This document shows, piece after piece, positions 12,012 through 24,587 of a stretch of 64,000 nucleotides of DNA. The DNA comes from Mesostigma viride (taxonomy: Eukaryota > Streptophyta > Mesostigmatophyceae > Mesostigmatales > Mesostigmataceae), in the NCBI GenBank assembly GCA_009746045.1, contig RPFO01000072.1, positions 5,016,087 to 5,080,086 on the forward strand, written 5' to 3'. The notes under the pieces were generated by a model, which did not search any database, was not told the origin of the DNA, and saw nothing but the letters and a program-made list of their open reading frames with translations. Positions within the stretch are counted from its first letter, which is position 1, and every line of letters begins with the position of its first letter. The position numbers and the translations under genes were made by a program.

Positions 12012-13309
12012 TCAGCAGCGGCGCCTGCAGCTAGTAGGGCACTTAGCTCGCACTAACCAGGTAGACACCTCACGTGGCCCCCCCGCGGGACTGCGTCCAG
12101 CTCAGCCTGGCAGGCACCTCCTTACGTGGGCTGGGCCCCGGCGTGATGCTAGACGCCGCAAGGCCCGCACCTTCAAAGAACAGCTCGTAGAGGACATGGG
12201 GGGCCTCGGCCTCTCCGTGATTTGGAAAAAAGATGATGGACAAGGCCAAGTGGGCCCAGGTCATAGACGACAACGAACCCCCTTCCGTACGTACGTGGCG
12301 AAGCGCCCGCGTGTGCAAACATACGGGAAGCACGCCAGACAGGTCCCCTAGGGTAGAGAGCTTAGACTAGTTGTTGTAGATAGAAGTGTAGATAGGTTAG
12401 ACCGGTAGGACTGTTTGCATGCACCCATCAATCCATTGTCTCAGTGTCCAGAGGCCTCAATTGAGGCCTTTTGGCTCAATTGAGGCCTTTTTCACCAAGA
12501 TCACATGGGGTACGGTATTTTGGCGGGAAGGACCGGTCCTATGGGCCGTCCGGCCCCAGTGGCGCGAATCTGGTATATGTGCTGAGCGTCCTGAACCGTT
12601 GGGGTCGACAGGGGTCGACGGTTACTGGAAAATACGTGAGGTGGAAAAGTACCTATTTTGGCCACTTTCGTGCAACACGACGATGAATTTTCACGAATGC
12701 ACGACCATGGCGGCCTCGAGTAAAATAGACCGTATGGCCACGTCCGTGCATCATTTCGAGCAGTATGGAGCGCGTTGGGCAGATAAATTATCCATGAAGC
12801 TAGCCCGACCGCTAAATGTGTCAAAAGTCGGTTTATAAATTCGTGGGGTCGTTATTTGTGTGCTGAATGCCAGGTTAGTGAAATTCAGATGGGGCGAAGA
12901 TGGCGTTGATAGTGCGCCTGCCAGCAGGCCGGTGCTTCGATATGCTGGGAAGGAGACTAGCGGAACGGCGGGGGGGGATGTTTGGGCAGCCGTGACTAAA
13001 GGGGCGCTGGTTATATTCGAGCCTTCTGGCGTGTATCCGTAGGTAGAGAAGGGGTGTTTTTAGGTAGGAAAAACTGGGTTGCGCACAGCGAGAACGCGCG
13101 CGCGCCCGGCTATGGCAGCGCTCGTACGCAAGCAGCGCTGGCCCGGACGCTGGCAGGCGTTTTCATGCGTCAATGGACGATGCATGGAGCTACTGTCCGG
13201 CAGGAGGAGCGGCCTGCGCTGGTCCCGGAGAGCTTAAAAAAGTCGAGTTTGACCAGCGTTCCTGTCGCAGCCACCTCCACTGCCCGCGTTAGTGCGCGCT
13301 TCATGATGC

Positions 13310-14075
13310 CATGTGTCGATGCGTGCGAAAGTTGAGTGCATCCAGGTGGGAGAAGGTTTATATCATCGTGTGGTTTGTAACGCTGCCAGTTTTTTGTTGT
13401 TTACCGGCACCTGGCCGGTGTGACTTCAAGGCAGGTTATTACGTAGTGCTGCGCTCTGCGGATGGGGCCCGTTGTGTAAGCGTGCGTGCTTTCTGTAAGA
13501 AGCATGATAGTTCCTGCTGCGCTGCTCATGTCACAGGCAAGCCTTGCAAGTGCCAAGAAATGGGTTAGAGGTCCGAGAACTGGGTATGAGTGTCCATTCA
13601 TGCTCTTATATCTTGCCATGCTGTTCATGTGCTATCTTAACAGCAACACCTTGTTAGAAAATATCATAAGTGCATAGGTATAGGGGCTTGGTGAGCGAAT
13701 TTAAGCGCTTTGCAGTTCACAACTGTCATGATAATGCATGATCCTTGTGCGTGGTTGCAATAGAGGCTGTGGATTCTTCGTAGTTACGTGCAATACCCAT
13801 GGCAGGCTATTACTGCCTGCAGTGCTTCGCGACTGCCCCGGCCGTGCAAGTGGGTGTGTGTGGTCCCTTGGGGAGCATGCCATGCCTTGCCATGCTTACC
13901 GGGTCACGGGAAAGCCTTGCAAGACCCGTAAGACACGTTAGATGCAAAGGGAACTGAGCACTGTTGCCTTTTTTATGCATGTATCTATGGTCATGTTGTG
14001 TTCATGGTGCCGCCGCAGCAACACCCTGTTTTATAAAATCATAATTAAATAGGTATTGGGGCTGTATGACTGATG
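13310..14075. repeat. Diverged 373-bp tandem repeat inside element D
   Basis: Two diverged units are offset by 373 bp. Both contain a GTCAC(A/G)GG(C/A)AAGCCTTGCAAG block (13530 and 13903) and a closing AACACC(T/C)TGTT...ATAGGTAT.GGGGCT block. In each unit a short plus-strand frame ends soon after encoding VTGKPCK. No known protein is recognised. Confidence 0.55.
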
Positions 14076-14079
14076 TTAA

Positions 14080-16353
14080 GGGGAGGGGACATGCCTAAAG
14101 TGCACTTTTCTGGAAACCACACCTATGCATGTGCTAAAAATCCAATGATGATTGGGGACCATAAATATGATAAAAAAATAATTTTCCAGCCACTTGGGGG
14201 GGGTACTAGCCCCCACCATACACCGGTAACGCGCTAAAAATAGAAAAAGACGCTATTTTAGTCACATTTTCCCTAGGACAATGGGCAAACATATTGGGAC
14301 CAAATCATATATTCCCGCATAGTTCCCCCACTTTTGAGAAATTCTACCCAGTTGGGACCAAGAAATAAGCATGTTTACTCACGTTGATGGATTTCCCGCA
14401 AAACAGGTACTTTTTTAATCCAAAAAAAAAAATCAAATCATAAACACATCATATCATGCTCCACCATATATTCCCAAATACTACAGGTGGGGGGACATGC
14501 AGCCCCAAATTTTCAGGTCATTCTGACAAGCGCAGCTCTAGTTGATGGATTTCCTAGGTAGCCACCTGTGACGAAGCTCAGGGAGGTTTTTTAGTGTATC
14601 TTACCACACTAACACCCCTTTATCCATCCAAACCATGCAAAAACTTGCCAAACCACGTGCTGCCAACCTCTGCACATATGGTACCTCCTATGTTCAAGGT
14701 TTGACGCCATTCTGACAACAACTGCCCAGGTTGCAACCATTCCAAGACGGCCACCCACAAAGACGCTACAAGGAGGTTTTAGTTACCATCTGGCCACTTT
14801 AGAATCTCCTTCTTCATCAAAGACCTCTGCAAACTGATCAAAGCGCATATAATTAACTCTTGCATGCTGACAACTACACATGCTCAAGGTTGAGGGTCAT
14901 TGTGACAAGAACTGCTCAAGTTGATGGGTTTCCTATATGACCACCTGACAAGGCGCTAAGGACCACTCAGTAAGCAGATTGACACAATGACACTTCATAT
15001 GCCATCCAACATGCACCAAAACCAAGTCAAATATGTTTAGAAAGTAAAATGGGGCGGCCACGCACCTCATACGCCTTCACCGCCCCTCAAGCATGGCCAG
15101 CCTTGCAACTATGTGCATAGCAATAAAGATGGTAGCACCAACATGCCTAACCAGCATTTTCTATGTTTCTCCCAGGTTAGAGTGGAAGGTTGATTCCAGC
15201 CAAGCTAATCAACACAACAACGCCTCCTAAACTGCCCTACCCGCCATGGGCACCAGACAGGGACTATGGAGGGCGAGGAACCAAGGAGATCATGGTATGC
15301 ATAGCTTGCATGCAGTCAACCATGTCAACCATGGTTAGCTCAGCACATTGTAGTCTTGTCACATCATCATAACAAGGGAAAGCTCAAATAAACCAATAGT
15401 GGCAGCTATCTACATGCAGTCACACAAATGCAATATCTCCATATTTTAATCACTATAACACCTCCATCCCTGCACGATGAAATGCAAAGAAGCCATTGGC
15501 GGCCCTTCAGCGCATGAGCGCTGGGATGCCGCTGCGAAGAGAGGGTGCGTCACCCTCACACAACAAGAAGCGTCCATAAGCACAACATCCTTGCTAGAAC
15601 ACGTTTCATGAAATGCCTTAAACCTTCCCGAGAAGGTACAGGCTGCGACTGAAGCGGCCCTGACCACAAAATCAACGAAAACAATCTAAAGCTGCCAGGT
15701 ATTCGACAACACAATGGCAAGGAACGGCGAGCTAGCTGGCGGAAACTGCCCCAAAAGAACGCAAAAAACTTCGAACAATGAGCTCATAGAAGAAAGCACC
15801 GATAGCAGATAACATTCGCGACAAATCTGTACCTTGCCCTCGTAAATTCCTCGCCCAGGCGCGCAACAACAGCCGTTCTTCCATGGACAGGTCAGACACG
15901 CACTGCGCAGGTCTGAACAATTACTTACCGATAATGGCCGAAAATCTGGCAAAAAGCACCAGCTCGGTTTAGAACTCGATGCAACCGATATTAATGCCTG
16001 CTTCACGGTCAGAACAGCCCCCAAAACCGCGATTTTACAGCCGCTATCATGAATTCTATTTCAATCCGCGCGACCAAAAAATTCAGATTACCCCCCATGC
16101 CGATGGCATAAAAAAACAGCAGCGATATTGTAAACCAGCTGATTTCCGCCACAAACTAACATCATAAACTCATCGCCTTTAAGATTCTAGTAAAATTTTT
16201 GCATTTCGCCTGCCCTAGTGTGGTAGTTTCGCCTGAACGCAGTCGCCATGGCCACTTCCGCAAGGGGTGCGGGCACCGTGCACGTGAAATTTGTGACCTT
16301 GGGTTCCGGCGCGAATTTTTTGGCGCCAAAATATTCGGGCATGTCCCGTCCCC
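14080..16353. mobile_element. TTAA-flanked element, family F copy 1 (2274 bp)
   Basis: TTAA at 14076-14079 and 16354-16357 flanks termini GGGGAGGGGACATGCC and, inverted, GGGGACGGGACATGCC. The same family recurs at 21440-23725. The left half contains three diverged repeats of about 190 bp (around 14500, 14690 and 14880) sharing TTCTGACAA and GATGG.TTTCCTA motifs. The right half (about 15480-16350) has minus-strand frames conserved between the copies but broken in both, and no transposase is seen. TTAA target use suggests piggyBac-type mobilisation in trans. Confidence 0.75.
15686..16024 (-). other. Open frame shared by both family F copies, function unknown
   Basis: A 112-codon minus-strand frame has a counterpart at 23058-23324 in copy 2. 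The predicted product is cysteine-rich in the middle. A second frame over the same DNA (15732-15920) is also conserved and looks more like an ordinary soluble protein (MEERLLLRAWAR start). A GTAAGT lies in the middle at about 15931-15936 (minus). This may be a captured fragment of an intron-containing host gene rather than an element gene. No family is recognised. Confidence 0.25.
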
Positions 16354-16548
16354 TTAAGTGCTGGGAACCCCAAAACAATCATAATAATGGATGTCCTATG
16401 CTCATATTTGGAATAAAGTTTGTTTGGCTATATGCAACACCCAATATAAAAAAGGCCTCAATTGAGGCCTTTTCCTGGACATTGGGACACCATCCATCGG
16501 GGTTAATGCTCCGTGACTCCCCAACGGGAGCACGAGTCTAATTAATTA

Positions 16549-17355
16549 ATCAAGGCCTTTGACACGGTCCTCTGGGAGGCTCTTTGGGCCATCCTAGCTC
16601 TGGATCGGGTGCCACCAACGTTTATTAATGCCATTCGTCGACTGTATGAGGGCTCACAGGCAGTAGTGCGGACTGCGGAAGGCACCACCCCACCATTCCC
16701 CCTTCACCACGGGGTGTGGCAAGGTTGTGTCCTGTCCCCATACCTGTTCATTATTGTCGTGGATCACGTCATGCGCCGGGCGCGTCAGCGCGCTTTACTG
16801 CTCTTAAGGGGTTCGAGCCAGGCTTGGACATCCTTAACGAGCGCGAGCACGGCGGGGTTAGCACTGGCTACCGGTGGCCGACCTGATTTATGCGGACGAC
16901 ACTACCCTCATCGCGCGCCCCGAGCACATTCAGACCTGGCTGGACTGTTTATGCCTGGAGGCGAGGGCGGTGGGGTTGGAGATTAGTGTCAAAACTGAGG
17001 CGATGGTGATTGGGGCCTCCAGTAGACCACCGCTGCCGCGCCTGCTCGACGGGACGGAGGTCCCGTTCCGCAATCGCTTCAAACTGTTGGGGAGTATGCT
17101 CCCTGACACCGCAGACGATGTGGACATCCGCATCGGCCTGGCCTGGGCCAGGCTCCGTTCGCTCAACACCTACTGGCGCTCGAAGGGCCTGGGCGAGCAC
17201 CGCAAGCGCATGCTCTTCAAGGTCCTCGACCTCACAGTGCTCACGTATGGCGCCGAGGCGTGGACACTCACGGACACACTGGCAGCTAAGCTAGACGGCA
17301 CGGTTTACAGGATGCTCCGACAGACCTTCCTGAACGTAGGGTTTTCCAAGCGTAG
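16549..17355 (+). pseudogene. LINE copy 4, 5' part: RT fingers and palm
   Basis: This copy starts at the AFDTV motif of RT (about 16553) right after the previous LINE tail. It continues with TAEGTTPPF, a GVWQGCVLSPYLF block (GVRQG-type motif with W) and, after a frameshift near 16830, the catalytic YADD at about 16890. A YGAEAWTLT block follows. The minus-strand gypsy element interrupts it at 17355. The codon broken by the insertion resumes in frame at 44752 once the element and one CGTAG copy are removed. It lacks its 5' part and carries a frameshift, so it is inactive. Confidence 0.85.
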
Positions 17356-17928
17356 TGTTACGCCGCGGATATCTACCTCCGCCTCTACCTCTAATGGGCC
17401 TGATACTACCTAAACTAGTCAGGCCTCCTCTACTTAACCCTCTGGCGAAAGACGAACGTGACGGAGCTGATCTCAATGCATTAACGTAAGTGTTACTATA
17501 ATACGCCATACAACCATTTATCAAAACCCGTTTACTCCAGGAATAGAGGAAGGAAACACAACTACACTGCCGTGACCCAAGCCTATATGTGTTAATTCAT
17601 CTAACACACGCCGAGTGCACACACAAAGGGTAGAACGCGCATAAATGGTCACCAACGGTCCAACACGCTCGGGCCGACATGGCCCTCGCCTACAGATGCA
17701 CGCTGGTCCACTACATCTACTGATGCACGCTGGTCCACTACATTCTACCACAGGATCAGGACCACTAGTAAAGTACGCGGCGCGGCGCCCAACGGCACCC
17801 AATGTACCACAGTACTGTTACGAGGACAATAATGTCCCGGTAGGAGCCTAAACGTAAACCTAGGGACAACCGAGGCAAAAGACCTAATTTACGTCCGTAA
17901 CTACAACGAATTGTTACGCGACGTAACA
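17356..17928 (-). repeat. 3' LTR of the minus-strand gypsy copy
   Basis: 573 bp, TG...CA bounded in element orientation, beginning TGTTACG with a nearby CGTAACA foldback. The element's 3' polypurine tract (complement of 17929-17941, GTGGGGGGGGAGG) directly abuts it. Confidence 0.93.
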
Positions 17929-18297
17929 CCTCCCCCCCCACAAAGGTAGGGAGCCCTCTCCCTACGCACAGGGAGGAAAACAAGGGGTAGGAAACCTAAT
18001 GCACCCAGCACACACTAACACAGTCAGCAGGCCATCCAAGATACAAGGCACCAATAGTTCACACGGTCTCCACCACCACGCCTGGAGGTGTAGGGTTAGC
18101 CAGCACCAAGCCTGGTGGTAGGTTCCCCTAACTGCCTGGAACAAAGTCCTTGCCGGGGGGAACGGCACTGGGCAGGACACACAGAGTAAACCAATCAGCA
18201 CCAAGGACCAAGAACGACCAGTCAACTGGCCAGAACATGAGGGCGACTCTACATACCGGAGGGACAACACCCTCAGGTCGGGCCTAAGGCCCTCTAT

Positions 18298-20584
18298 CTA
18301 ATGGCCATCCGTCTGGTAGGTACCACGGGAGGCCAGCAGGACATCCAGGTAAGCCTGGTAGTGAGACACATCCTCAGCATTGTCGTGCCTATCTACAGTG
18401 AGGAAAACATCGGCCCACACGCCGTCAGGGAAAAGCCCAGGAAGGCCCAGTAGTACCTATGCTGTGTAAGAACGACCTGGCCCCGGGCCCAGTCCAGGAA
18501 ACCGCAGGCAAAGAGGCGTAGGAAAGGCTCTACCGCGATCAGGCAGAGAGCCCGAAGGAGCAGGCAATGATACCGGATCCGAGGGCGCATACCCGTCGGG
18601 AAAAACAGATCTACCAGGGGCTCCACGTTGGACGGCCACAACCGGATATGCCGAATCTCGCGGGAGCGCCACCGGCGGGCACACTGTCGCGACCCGAACG
18701 TCTCGAGGTAGTCGCTAGCCCGGGGAGGAGGATGACCCCGAGAGTCCAAACCCTGGCCCGGGATGGGCGCTGGACGACGGGCATCCCACTCTAGGATGGG
18801 CTGAAGGACGGTGCTGTACGTGGCACCCGGCACCGCAGGAAAATCTACCGTAAGAGCATCTGAGGCCATAATGCCCAGAGGCGGAGGGTAAGCCCACTGG
18901 AACCCGCCGTAGGTGTCCAAGTCATTGTGGCGCCGCGCCCAGCGGTACAGGACGCGCCGAACCAGGATCTCACCCTGGAACACCGGATCAGCCAAAATAA
19001 CCATGTCGAAAGGAGGCCGATCAGTCTCAACTGGTAGGTTACGGTCCCGCGGCGCCCGACACACCTGGGAGAACCCGTAGGACATGGGCGAAATGGCCAG
19101 CTCGGCGGAGGCGCGCGGCAGGTCACACTGGCGGCAAGCGAGCGCAGACATACCATACCCGAAGACAGGCGTGTCGCGCGACTCCGGAGTCGCATGCACC
19201 ACAGAAGGGGCCCGATCCCGATCGCCCTCTGACAACTCCCGAAGGGAATCGGCAGCGCGGGTGGCGCGCGGGTCAGAGCCACTGGACCGAACAACCGCAG
19301 CCAAAGACCGCGGGGCCGAAGGGGCAGGGGCCGACGAAGGGGTAGGAACCGGCACAGGCGCAGAAGGTGCCGGTACAACAGGGGGCCGCGTCGGACCCGA
19401 TGCCGCAGGGGGTCGCGACGGACCCGCCTCCGCAACTGGCGCGCCGGTCTCTGGGGGTGGAGCACCACCAGGCCACATGTTGAAAATAGGACCCGTGGGG
19501 ACAGGCAATCCGGCATACGACTGGTTACCGTCCAAGCTCCAGTCAGGCACCGGGATCCTCTGCGGAGGACCGCCCTCCCAAAGCCTGGGAAGACCGCCCG
19601 GGTCGCTGAAGAAACCCCGCGAGGGCGGCGCTGACGTGGTGGGCGGCTCGGACGCGGCGGCGGCGGGCGCTGCCACTGGGACGGCGGACTCGCGCCGAGG
19701 CGCAGGTACGTCAGTAGCAGGCGCAGCGGTAGCCGAAGGCGTAGGAGCTGCAGCACCAGAGGGAACCGTAGACGCCGAGGCGACCGAAGGGGAAGGGGGC
19801 ACAGCTGCACAGACACCCCACCTGGCGTGGCTGGAGCGTGCGCCTGGGCCGCCATGAAGGCCCCGAAGGCCGCCGTCAGGGACTGGATCTGCGCCTGCAT
19901 CGCAGAAACTGTCGCCGCAAGAGGATCAGGCTCACGACCAGAGCCCGAAGGGGTAGGCTCCACCGATGCGCACAGGACCGACCTCGGTGAAGACGGGACA
20001 GGGGAAGGCGCCGACACTGAAGAGGAGGACGCCGCAGGGGAGGCCGAATACTCAGGGGAATACTGCGCCTCTACCGGCGCGTCCGTAGGGGTAGGGTCGC
20101 CAAATCCTACACCCGCGTTCTGGTCTGCTATCTCCATAAACTCTACGGCCCGTAACAGGTCGCAGGGGTTCTCATCCAGCTCCGCATCACCCTCGGCAGG
20201 AAGCCAGGGGAACACATCCCGTAGGCAGGAGCGGCCCACAGGGGTAGAAAGGTAGGAAAACACCCTGGGGCACTGGAGAATCGCAGCTATCTGTCCCAGG
20301 GCTGGACAGCTGGAGCCACATTCTAGCAAACAGTGGCCGGCATCGTCAAATCCGTGCAAAACAAGCTGATGCGGTTCAGCAGGGGAAGGACCGTACCACG
20401 TGACCCCGAAGAGAGCCGCCCGGACTATGCCCGCATGCTGGGCCTGGAGGGCCGGATGCACGACGCCACCCGGGAAACTAGACCGTGAAACCCAACGACC
20501 CGGAAGGGCCTCGAAGTACAGCTCAGGGTCCGGTAGGGGCAGGGACGGCAGCGGGCTCTCAGCCGGAGGGGTAGGCTCTGACAT
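18298..20584 (-). pseudogene. ORF3 of gypsy minus copy (env position), broken
   Basis: Counterpart of the plus-copy ORF3. The ATG is at 20582-20584, 5 bases after a predicted splice acceptor at 20590-20591. The N-terminal part reads well to about 19800, where a frameshift moves the reading to another frame. That frame runs to 18393, where a second frameshift precedes the ancestral stop at 18298-18300. The N-terminal 170 residues and the C-terminal 250 residues are well conserved with the plus copy. The Pro/Ala/Ser-rich middle is less so. Conservation of the two ends suggests the protein was under selection in the family. No known domain was recognised. Confidence 0.7.
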
Positions 20585-20660
20585 GACGGCTGCGGAGGGG
20601 AGGGGACAACCAACCACCCGTCGACAGCAGACATAACATAAGAGAGGAGAAGGCCTACAA

Positions 20661-23600
20661 CTAGAGCTTGTGCAGGGTTTTATATTCCTGCAGCAGGCGA
20701 CTACACCCATCTAGCTCACTCTCCGTATACCAAACCTTATCTACTTCACTACGAGCATACATCCACTTCACTTTATACTGACGCTGGGTACCGCGGCCCT
20801 TTTTGATATCTCTATGGGCCACGATGCTTTCTACTTCGTCTTCTACTTCCCCAGTGTCAGGGTTATGCTCTAAAGGGGCAGGCGCTAACTCCCTGCCAGC
20901 GAACGTACTAGGATGGTACAGTTTAAGCTGGCTCCTATGGAAGGTGTTTGAATGCGTTTGCCAGGAGGTAGGGATATCGACTTTATATAAGAAATTTCCT
21001 ACCCTAGACAACACATGGAAGGGTCCTAAGAAGGCGGGCCTAAGTTTGACCTTCAGTTCTGCTTCAAACTTATGAGCAAAACGGCCAACACGGGGGCCTT
21101 CTACTAATACTAGATCTCCTATTTCTATCTCAGGTGCTCGTCTATCTAAGGAGGCACGCAACCTAGCAAGGTACTTAGCCTGAGCTTTTTGGTACCCTGA
21201 GATCGCGTGGTCATGAGCAGTTTTCATTCTATCTAGTAAGGACTGTACACCTTCTACGGTATCTCGGGACACATCATCCTTGTCCCGTAGAGGACTAGCT
21301 AAGAGAGAGGTAGGGGTAAGGGGCTGTCTACCAGTATCTAAGAAGAAGGGCGTATATCCATGCGCAGCTTGGGGACAATTGTTGAGGGAGAACTCTACCA
21401 AACATAAATAATCCTCCCAATCACTACCCGAGCCATTAAGGGGAGGGGACACCCCTAAAGGGCACTTTTCTGGAAACCATACCTATGCATGTGCTAAAAA
21501 TCCAATTATGATTGGGGACCATAAATATGATTAAAAAAAAAAATTCCAACCACTTGGGGGGGGTACTAGCCCCCACCAGATGCCGGTTACGCGCTAAAAA
21601 TAGAAAAAGACGCTACTTTTGGCATATTTTCCCTAGGACAATGGGCAAACATATTTGGACCAAATCATATATTTCCATATAGTTCCCCCACTTTTGAGAA
21701 AGTCTGCCTAATTTTGAGCACAAAACACTGATGTTTAGACACATTGATGGATTTTCCCGCAAAAAGGGTACTTTTTTTCACCAAAAAAAATAAAACAAAT
21801 CATAAACACATGGGATCATGCCATATCTTATATTTTCAAATACTAGAGAGGGGGGACATGCAGCCCCAAATTTTCAGGTCATTCTGACAAGCGCAGCCCT
21901 ATTTGATGGATATTCCTAGATTGCCACCTGTGACGAAGCTAAGGGAGGTTTTAGCTAGTATTTAACCACACCAACACCCCTTTATACATCTAAGCCTCAT
22001 GAAAACTGGCCAAACCACATACTACCATTCTCTGCACATATGGTACCTCCTATGTTCAAGGTTTGACGCCATTCTGACAAGAACTGCCCAAGTTACAACC
22101 ACTCCAAGACGGCCACCCATGTAGACGCTACAAGGAAATTAGAGTAACCATTTAGCCACACTAGCACCTCCTTCTTCATCAAAGACATCTGCAAACTGAC
22201 CAAAGCACACATAATCAACTCTTGCACGCTGACGGCAACGCATGCTCAATGTGGGGGGTCATTGCGACAAGAACTGCTCAAGTTGATGGGTTTCCTATAT
22301 GACCACATGACAAGGCGCTAAGGACCACTCAGTAAGTTAGTAGCCCCACAGTGCCACTTCATATGCCATCCAACATGCACCAAAACCATGCTGAGTATGT
22401 TTACAATGTACAAAGGGGTGGCCACGCACCTCATATGTCTTCATCATCCCTCCAGCATGGCCAGCCTTGTAAATATGTGCATAGCCTTGACGATGGTAGC
22501 CCTAACATGCCTAAGCAGTATTTCCTATGTTTCTCCCAGGTTAGAGTGTAAGGTTGATGCCAACCAAGCTAATCAACACAACAACACCTCCTAAACTGTC
22601 CTCCCCGGCATGGATGACAAACTGGGACTATGGAGGGCAAGGAACCAAGTAGGAACATGGTATATATAGCTTGCATGCAGTCATGCATGTCAACCATGGT
22701 TGGCTCAGCACATTGTAGTCTTGTCACGTCATCATCACAAAGGAAAGCTCAAACAACCATTGGTGCCAGCTATCTACATGCAGTCACACAAATGCAATAT
22801 CTCCAACATCATCATCACTATAACACTTCCATCCCTGCACGATAAAATGCAAAGAAACCATTGGCGGCCCTTCACCGCATGAGCGCTGTGATGCCGCTGC
22901 GGCCTGCGAAGAGAGGGTGCGTCACTCTCAAACAACAAGAAGCGTCCATACGCACAACATCCTTGCCAGAACACGTTTTATGAAATGCCTTATACCTTCC
23001 CGAAGAGCTACAGGCTGCGACTGAAGCGGCCCTGATCACGACATCAACGAAAACAATCTAAAGCTGCCAGGTATTCGACAACACAACGGCAAGCGACGGC
23101 GAGCTAGCTGGCGGAAACTGCCCAAAAAGAACGCAAAAAACCTCGAACGATGAGCTCATAGAAGAAAGCACCGATAGCAGATAACATTCGCGACAAAGCT
23201 GTACCTTGCCCTCGTAAATCCCTCGCCCAGGCGCGCAACAACAGCCGTTCTTCCATGGACAGGTCAGACACGCAATGCGCAGGTCTGAACAATTACTTAC
23301 CGATAATGGCCGAAAATCTGGCAAAAAGCACCAGCTCGGTTAAGAATTCGATGCAACCGATATTAATGCCTGCTTCACGGTCAGAACAGCCCCCCAAACC
23401 GCTATTTTACAGCCGCTATCATGAATTCTATTTCATTCCGCGCGACCAAAAAATTCAGATTACCCCCCATGCCGATGGCATAAAAAAACAACAGCGATAT
23501 TGTAAACCAGCTGATTTCCGCCGCAAACTAACATCATATACTCATCTCCTTTTAGATTCGAGTAAAATTTTTGCATTTCGCCTGCCCTAGTGTGGTAGTT

Positions 23601-24587
23601 TCGCCTGAACGCAGTCGCCATGGCCACTTCCGCAAGGGGTGCGCGCACCGTGCACGTGAAATTTGTGACCTTCGGCTCCGGCGCGAATTTTTTGGCGCCA
23701 AAAAATTCGGGGGTGTCCCGTCCCCTTAACATAGTGCCTAAGCGCTTCTTCTACTACTCTATTAAGACGCTCTACTAAATGAGAGGAAGAGGAGTGGTAG
23801 GCAGTACCGTAGGTAACCTTGGTACCGATGGCAGCGAAAAACTGCTGCCAAAAATCTGAGGTAAATAATTTATCCTTATCACTAATAAACTGCCTACTCA
23901 ACCCATGATATCTATATACATTATTGAGGTATAGGCGTGCGCAATCACGTGCTGTGAGTTCTAAAGGACACGGCACAAGATGGCACATACGAGTAAAACG
24001 ATCTATGAACACAAGGATTTGGGCATTGCCCCTATCATTCTTTCTAAAAGGTCCTACAAAATCCATCATGATAGAATCCCAAGGCATGATAGGGTCAGGC
24101 AAGGTCCTAGGTTCTGCTATCTGTCCTACATTATTGGGTTTCATTTCCTGGCAAGATTGACAAGTTCTAACATACTCATCTACATCCTTATAAAGGGAAG
24201 GCCAGTAATAAGAGCGGGCTACTAGGTCCCGTACCCGTTTACCACCCTGATGAGCAGCTAAGTCATGCAACTCAAAGAGCAAGGAGGAGCGACAGATAGG
24301 AGGGACATACAGGCGCCATTGAGGGGGAGAATCTGCTATCTGCACATATAAAAACCCACCTACAAATTTACAAGGGTGCTTGCCTAATTGTTGGGGATGT
24401 GCAGCAATGGCAGCTAATGCTTCCGGCTCAGTGGCCGTAAATCTACTAATAAGGCGTTCAAGATCAGAGGTAGGCATCGCTACAGAAGTATCCAGAACAG
24501 GTTTAAAGAGATCTCCTACCGCCTTGCCAAAGAGAAGGGGAGGTCCTAGAGGGACTACGTTTTCATAAGACTTTCCTGACCTAGTCG
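20661..24587 (-). pseudogene. Integrase-chromodomain ORF of gypsy minus copy, interrupted
   Basis: The integrase N-terminus (24477 downwards) with its HHCC zinc finger and the first catalytic residues runs to the family F insertion (21440-23725). Coding resumes on the far side with the C-terminal half, a chromodomain and a stop at 20661. In this copy the -1 frame relative to RNase H is open from the G-run at 24627-24633 straight into integrase, with no need for an internal ATG. The TTAA target lies in the codons for HYVNG. It is inactive because of the insertion. Confidence 0.9.
21440..23725. mobile_element. TTAA-flanked element, family F copy 2 (2286 bp), in integrase
   Basis: TTAA at 21436-21439 and 23726-23729. 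Comparison with the uninterrupted plus copy of the gypsy element proves that TTAA is the duplicated target and gives the exact borders. Termini are GGGGAGGGGACACCCC and, inverted, GGGGACGGGACACCCC. Homologous along its length to 14080-16353. It has no transposase. Confidence 0.9.

Larger units (their letters stand above)
12445..16481. mobile_element. 1.76-kb TIR element (copy D), carrying a nested TTAA element
   Basis: Left end TGTCCAGAGG and right end CCTGGACA are inverted. Both ends carry the palindrome GGCCTCAATTGAGGCC. Removing the nested TTAA insertion (14080-16353 plus TTAA) leaves 1759 bp, matching the lengths of related elements at 30319-32076 (1758 bp) and 48317-50090 (1774 bp). It shares with them a subterminal block containing GGGGTCGACAGGGG and GGAAAAGTACCTA. 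No transposase is visible. I cannot assign a superfamily, and the flanks show no clear duplication. Confidence 0.7.
12012..16548 (+). pseudogene. LINE copy 3: C-terminal fragment and 3' UTR, interrupted
   Basis: Begins immediately after the (ATTA)n tail. It has the GHLARTNQVDT block and QPGRHLLTW, then a basic C-terminus and 3' UTR up to about 12444. The TIR element 12445-16481 interrupts the 3' UTR. LINE-like tail sequence with a CTCCC-CAAC-GGGAG stem and a TAATTAAT end resumes at 16482-16548. There is no catalytic domain, so it is a non-functional remnant. Confidence 0.7.
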
